The notes beneath the pieces were generated by a model. That model saw only the letters and a list, made by a program, of their open reading frames with translations. It was not told the origin of the DNA and made no database searches. Below are positions 14,863 through 17,237 of a DNA stretch of 17,237 nt, piece after piece. The first letter of the stretch is position 1. Every line of letters begins with the position of its first letter. Source of the stretch: JAEUIZ01 sp046155605 (GTDB lineage: Bacteria; Planctomycetota; Phycisphaerae; Phycisphaerales; UBA1924); NCBI GenBank assembly GCA_046155605.1, contig JBJXFQ010000091.1:1-17237 (forward strand). The letters run 5' to 3'. A program made the translations under genes and the position numbers.

Positions 14863-15561
14863 ATGCTCGCGGGGCTTGAAGTCACAGTTTGTGAGTTCAA
14901 GATGGAAGCCCTCCATGGCCCGCCGCGTCGCATCACCCGTTGCCAAGGTCCGCCGAGTCCCCCCCGCCCGCCGCATGCCCGGGACGCTTGCCGTACCCCT
15001 GTTGAGCCTCGCATCCTGCTCGTCAGGGGTCAGCGAGTGCTGCTCGACGCCGACCTCGCCAAGATGTACGGCGTGCCGACCAAGGTGCTCAATCAGGCCG
15101 TCGCTCGAAATATCGAGCGCTTTCCGGAGGACTTTCTCTTCCGGCTGACGCGCGAGGAGGCCGATTCTCTAAGGTCACAAACTGTGACCTTGAACGAGCT
15201 GACGCCTGAAAATACCGCACAAGCAGCGGAAAACGCGCCGTCTTTAAGATCACAGTCTGTGATTTCAAAGCGGGGACGGCACTCAAAGTACCTCCCCCTC
15301 GCCTTCACCGAGCAGGGCGTGGCGATGCTCTCGAGCGTCCTGCGCAGCCCGCGGGCCGTCACCGTCAACGTCGAGATCATGCGAGCCTTCGTCCGTCTGC
15401 GGCAACTGCTCGCGTCGAACGACGACCTCCGCCGCAAACTCGACTCGCTCGAATCGAAGTACGACGAGCACTTCCGCATCGTCTTTGACGCGATCCGCGC
15501 GCTCATGGAGCCGCCGGAGGACGAGGAGAAGAAGCCGCGGATCGGGTTCAAGGCGGGATGA
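14863..15561 (+). CDS. ORF6N-domain DNA-binding protein
   Basis: The 232-residue frame holds a full ORF6N domain: ILLVRGQRVLLDADLAKMYG (51-70), VPTKVLNQAVARNIERFPEDF (71-91), FRLTREEADSLRSQ (93-106), KYLPLAFTEQGVAMLSSVLRS (142-162) and VNVEIMRAFVRLR (168-180). A short coiled coil and an IGFK ending follow. ORF6N is a phage- and plasmid-linked domain thought to bind DNA; many chromosomal copies may be remnants or antitoxin-like regulators. The segment SLRSQ(T/S)V appears twice (102-108 and 127-133), a duplication around 24 residues long. The start is unclear: ATG 14863 and ATG 14902 lack ribosome-binding sites, whereas ATG 14915 in another frame has one (see findings). The N-terminal 45 residues (PPSPPRPPHARDACR) look unlike a natural start. 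Confidence 0.8.
   Translation: MLAGLEVTVCEFKMEALHGPPRRITRCQGPPSPPRPPHARDACRTPVEPRILLVRGQRVLLDADLAKMYGVPTKVLNQAVARNIERFPEDFLFRLTREEADSLRSQTVTLNELTPENTAQAAENAPSLRSQSVISKRGRHSKYLPLAFTEQGVAMLSSVLRSPRAVTVNVEIMRAFVRLRQLLASNDDLRRKLDSLESKYDEHFRIVFDAIRALMEPPEDEEKKPRIGFKAG
14904..14908 (+). promoter_or_regulatory. Ribosome-binding site for an alternative-frame start at 14915
   Basis: GGAAG stands 6 bases before ATG 14915. That ATG opens the frame MARRVASPVAKVRRVPPA, a more natural basic N-terminus than the one joined to the ORF6N domain. The frame runs on to about 15148 without entering the ORF6N frame. Confidence 0.4.
15171..15191. repeat. 21-base palindrome, copy 2 of a TCACA-N3-TGTGA family
   Basis: AAGGTCACA and TGTGACCTT form perfect 9-base arms around AAC, inside the ORF6N gene at the first SLRSQTV segment. 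Related copies lie at 14879-14897 (TCACA-GTT-TGTGA core) near the gene start and at 15249-15263 (ATCACA-GTC-TGTGAT) at the second SLRSQSV segment. Confidence 0.8.
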
Positions 15562-15624
15562 GCGCGCCCACCCATCGCCCGATTGCCTCTGCGACTCTGG
15601 TGCGTCGGATGCCTCCCCGCGGTC

Positions 15625-16716
15625 CTACACGTTGAACAAGAAGTGACACACGTCCGCGTCGTGCATGACGTACGCCTTCCCTTCCATCCGCATTTTGCCC
15701 GCTTCCTTGATCGCCTTCTCCGAGTGCAGCGCCTCCAGATCCCCTACCGAATAGACCTCGACGCGAATGAACCCGCGCTCGAAATCCGTGTGGATCGCGC
15801 CAGCCGCCTGCGGTGCCGTCGCCCCCGCGGGGATCGTCCACGCCCGCACTTCCTTCTCGCCCGCCGTGTAGAACGATTGCAGCCCCAGCAGCCGATACGC
15901 CGCCCGTGCCAGCGCGTGCAGCGCCGGCTCGGCGATGCCCAGCGAGCCCAGCATCTCGGTCCGATCCGCCGTCGAAAGCTCGGCCAGTTCCGCCTCGATC
16001 CGCGCGCACACCGGCACGAACCCCGAGCCCACCTTCGCCGCGTGCTCGCGCACCTGCGACGCCATCGCTCCCTTGCCGAGCAGGTCGTCCTCGTCCACGT
16101 TGGCGACATAGAGCACGGGCTTGCTCGAGACCAGCGAGAGGCCCTTCATCGCCTTTTTCTCTTCCGCGTCGGTGAGTTTCAGTTCCAGCGCCGGCTTGCC
16201 GTCGGAGAGAATCGGGAGCACTTTCTGGAGCACGGCGAGGCGTGCCGAGGCCTCGGCCGACTTCTGCCGGACCGCCCTTTCAGCACGCGGGATCGCGCCC
16301 TCGACCTGCTGGAGGTCGGCGAGGATGAGTTCGAGTTCGACGGTTTGGATGTCACGCGTGGGATTGAGCGAGCCGTCCACATGCGGCACGTCCTCGCCGC
16401 CGGGTGACTTGGTGAAGCACCGCACGACGTGCAAGACGGCATCGACCTCGCGGATGTGGGAGAGGAAGGCGTTGCCCTGGCCCGCGCCCTCGGACGAGCC
16501 GCGGACGAGGCCGGGAATATCGACGATCTTGAGTTGAGCGTGTGTGACTTTCTTGGTCGGGATGTGCTTGGCCAGGATCTCAAGCCGCGGGTCGGGGATG
16601 TGGACGACGCCGACGTTGGGCTTGACGCCGCCTCCCATTTCCACGGCCTGCCCTGTCAGCGCCGTGAACAGCGTGGTCTTCCCGGTATACGGCAGCCCGA
16701 CAATTCCTGCTTCCAT
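15625..16716 (-). CDS. ychF: Ribosome-associated P-loop ATPase YchF (OLA1 family)
   Basis: YchF is a conserved, cytosolic, ribosome-associated nucleotidase that prefers ATP to GTP and links to oxidative-stress responses. The 363-residue product matches E. coli YchF in length. It has G1 GLPYTGKTTLF (7-17), G3 VDIPGLVRGSSEGAGQGN (65-82), the NVDE specificity element of the family (ANVDEDD), a helical insertion, and a C-terminal TGS domain (about 275-361) ending in CHFLFNV. The P-loop reads YTGKTT instead of the usual NVGKST. ATG 16716 (MEAGIVG) is chosen over 16740 because GGAG lies 7 bases upstream of it. It converges with the ORF6N gene with 63 bases between the stops. Confidence 0.95.
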   Translation of the reverse strand: MEAGIVGLPYTGKTTLFTALTGQAVEMGGGVKPNVGVVHIPDPRLEILAKHIPTKKVTHAQLKIVDIPGLVRGSSEGAGQGNAFLSHIREVDAVLHVVRCFTKSPGGEDVPHVDGSLNPTRDIQTVELELILADLQQVEGAIPRAERAVRQKSAEASARLAVLQKVLPILSDGKPALELKLTDAEEKKAMKGLSLVSSKPVLYVANVDEDDLLGKGAMASQVREHAAKVGSGFVPVCARIEAELAELSTADRTEMLGSLGIAEPALHALARAAYRLLGLQSFYTAGEKEVRAWTIPAGATAPQAAGAIHTDFERGFIRVEVYSVGDLEALHSEKAIKEAGKMRMEGKAYVMHDADVCHFLFNV

Positions 16717-16723
16717 CGCTCGA

Positions 16724-16727
16724 CTCC
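16724..16727 (-). promoter_or_regulatory. Ribosome-binding site that fixes the ychF start
   Basis: GGAG on the minus strand lies 7 bases before ATG 16716. It favours the 363-residue form over the 371-residue frame from 16740. Confidence 0.6.
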
Positions 16728-16842
16728 AATCATGTGCCACGGATCTCGTCTTGGAGGTCCGTGCTTTCTTCTTTCCTCACGGGCACCCAAGGCCGGGTCC
16801 GAGCCACGAACCGAACGATCGGCACGTCGATCCTAAACACAA

Positions 16843-16870
16843 AGAGCCCCGAGCATCGGCCCGGGGCTCT
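16843..16870 (-). terminator. Rho-independent terminator of the glutamate dehydrogenase gene
   Basis: Perfect 9-base arms AGAGCCCCG and CGGGGCTCT enclose a 10-base loop. On the minus strand the stem is followed by TTTGTGTTT, a partial T-run, so it reads as a terminator for the gene ending at 16897, 26 bases upstream. It also insulates ychF. The rest of the 16717-16842 gap holds no gene; a ychF promoter must lie there but no clear boxes are visible. Confidence 0.8.
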
Positions 16871-16896
16871 ATTGGTCACTCTGAGCCATCAACCGC

Positions 16897-17237
16897 TTAC
16901 GGGAAGATCCCGCGGATCTCGTACGCCTTGGCGATCTGGTCCATGGCGGCGATGTAGGCCGCGGTCCGCATGTCGCACCCGTAGCGTTCGCGGGCCTTTA
17001 TGGTGCGCTTGGCGGCGGCGACCATGTGCTCGTTGAGCTTGCGATCGACGGTCTCAAGGTTCCAGGTCGTGGACGTCTTGTTCTGGACCCACTCGAAGTA
17101 CGAGACGGTCACGCCGCCCGCGTTGGCGAGGATCGCCGGGATGACCTCGATCCCGCGATCGGTCAGCACGCGGTCGCCGGCGGGGGTCGTCGGGGCGTTG
17201 GCCCCTTCGGCCACGACCTTCGCGTCGATCCACTTGG
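16897..17237 (-). CDS. Glutamate dehydrogenase (Glu/Leu/Phe/Val family), C-terminal part
   Basis: Only the last 113 residues are in the window, running in from the right edge as KWIDAKVVAEGANAPTTPAG. Family landmarks are EGANAPTT, the NAD(P)-domain element VIPAILANAGGVTVSYFEWVQN (cited in two parts: VIPAILANAGG, VTVSYFEWVQN) and the long C-terminal helix (KARERYGCDMRTAAYIAAMDQIAKAYEIRGIFP). The enzyme deaminates L-glutamate to 2-oxoglutarate and ammonia, or the reverse, with NAD(P). The FEWVQN sequence favours glutamate dehydrogenase over leucine dehydrogenase. Cofactor preference cannot be decided without the N-terminal part. A hairpin terminator follows the stop. Confidence 0.92.
   Translation of the reverse strand, partial: KWIDAKVVAEGANAPTTPAGDRVLTDRGIEVIPAILANAGGVTVSYFEWVQNKTSTTWNLETVDRKLNEHMVAAAKRTIKARERYGCDMRTAAYIAAMDQIAKAYEIRGIFP

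Overview
The window is very GC-rich, densely coded bacterial DNA. It most likely comes from a planctomycete of the Phycisphaerae/Phycisphaerales type. The clue is the cut-off protein at the left edge, which ends in a dockerin-like 'DINGDGE' repeat with a closing Cys-Gly-Gly-Cys-Pro tail, a surface-protein ending I associate with that group. The housekeeping genes and the complete Bat operon fit this but do not prove it. No tRNA, rRNA, CRISPR array or transposase gene was seen.

Left part (1-5617). After the partial dockerin protein comes an MFS transporter of the fosmidomycin-resistance type on the plus strand. It converges on a minus-strand pair: rsmE (16S rRNA m3U1498 methyltransferase) and, 13 bases downstream, a small class I SAM methyltransferase. 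Divergent from rsmE are two tightly spaced plus-strand genes. One encodes an unrecognised one-pass membrane protein with an acidic Ala/Glu/Pro-rich N-terminal half and a His/Lys/Gly tandem-repeat tail. The other encodes a zinc alcohol dehydrogenase relative that keeps the structural-zinc cysteines but has lost recognisable catalytic-zinc ligands.

Central part (5713-14808). This is a complete Bat ('aerotolerance') type operon: MoxR AAA+ ATPase, DUF58 protein, a short BatD-like membrane protein, two membrane-anchored von Willebrand A proteins (BatA, BatB), a TPR/glutamine-rich protein (BatC), a large BatD, and a TPR-SH3 protein (BatE). From DUF58 to BatE every junction overlaps by 4-14 bases or is nearly contiguous, implying translational coupling. 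The MoxR-DUF58 junction is different. A roughly 184-base structured element sits there, with 36-base inverted arms (33 of 36 complementary), three small internal palindromes and a pair of mutually exclusive stems. MoxR probably acts as a chaperone-like ATPase on the metal-binding VWA proteins, which with BatC/D/E form an envelope complex.

Right part (14863-17237). An ORF6N-domain gene carries TCACA-N3-TGTGA palindromes twice inside its coding sequence and once near its start; its N-terminal reading frame is uncertain. It converges on ychF (minus strand), which has an unusual P-loop. At the right edge is the C-terminal part of a glutamate-dehydrogenase-type enzyme (minus strand) with a clear hairpin terminator.

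Most curious for follow-up are the structured element inside the bat operon, the ORF6N palindromes, the His/Lys repeat protein and the zinc-stripped dehydrogenase. None can be claimed as a new system from sequence alone.
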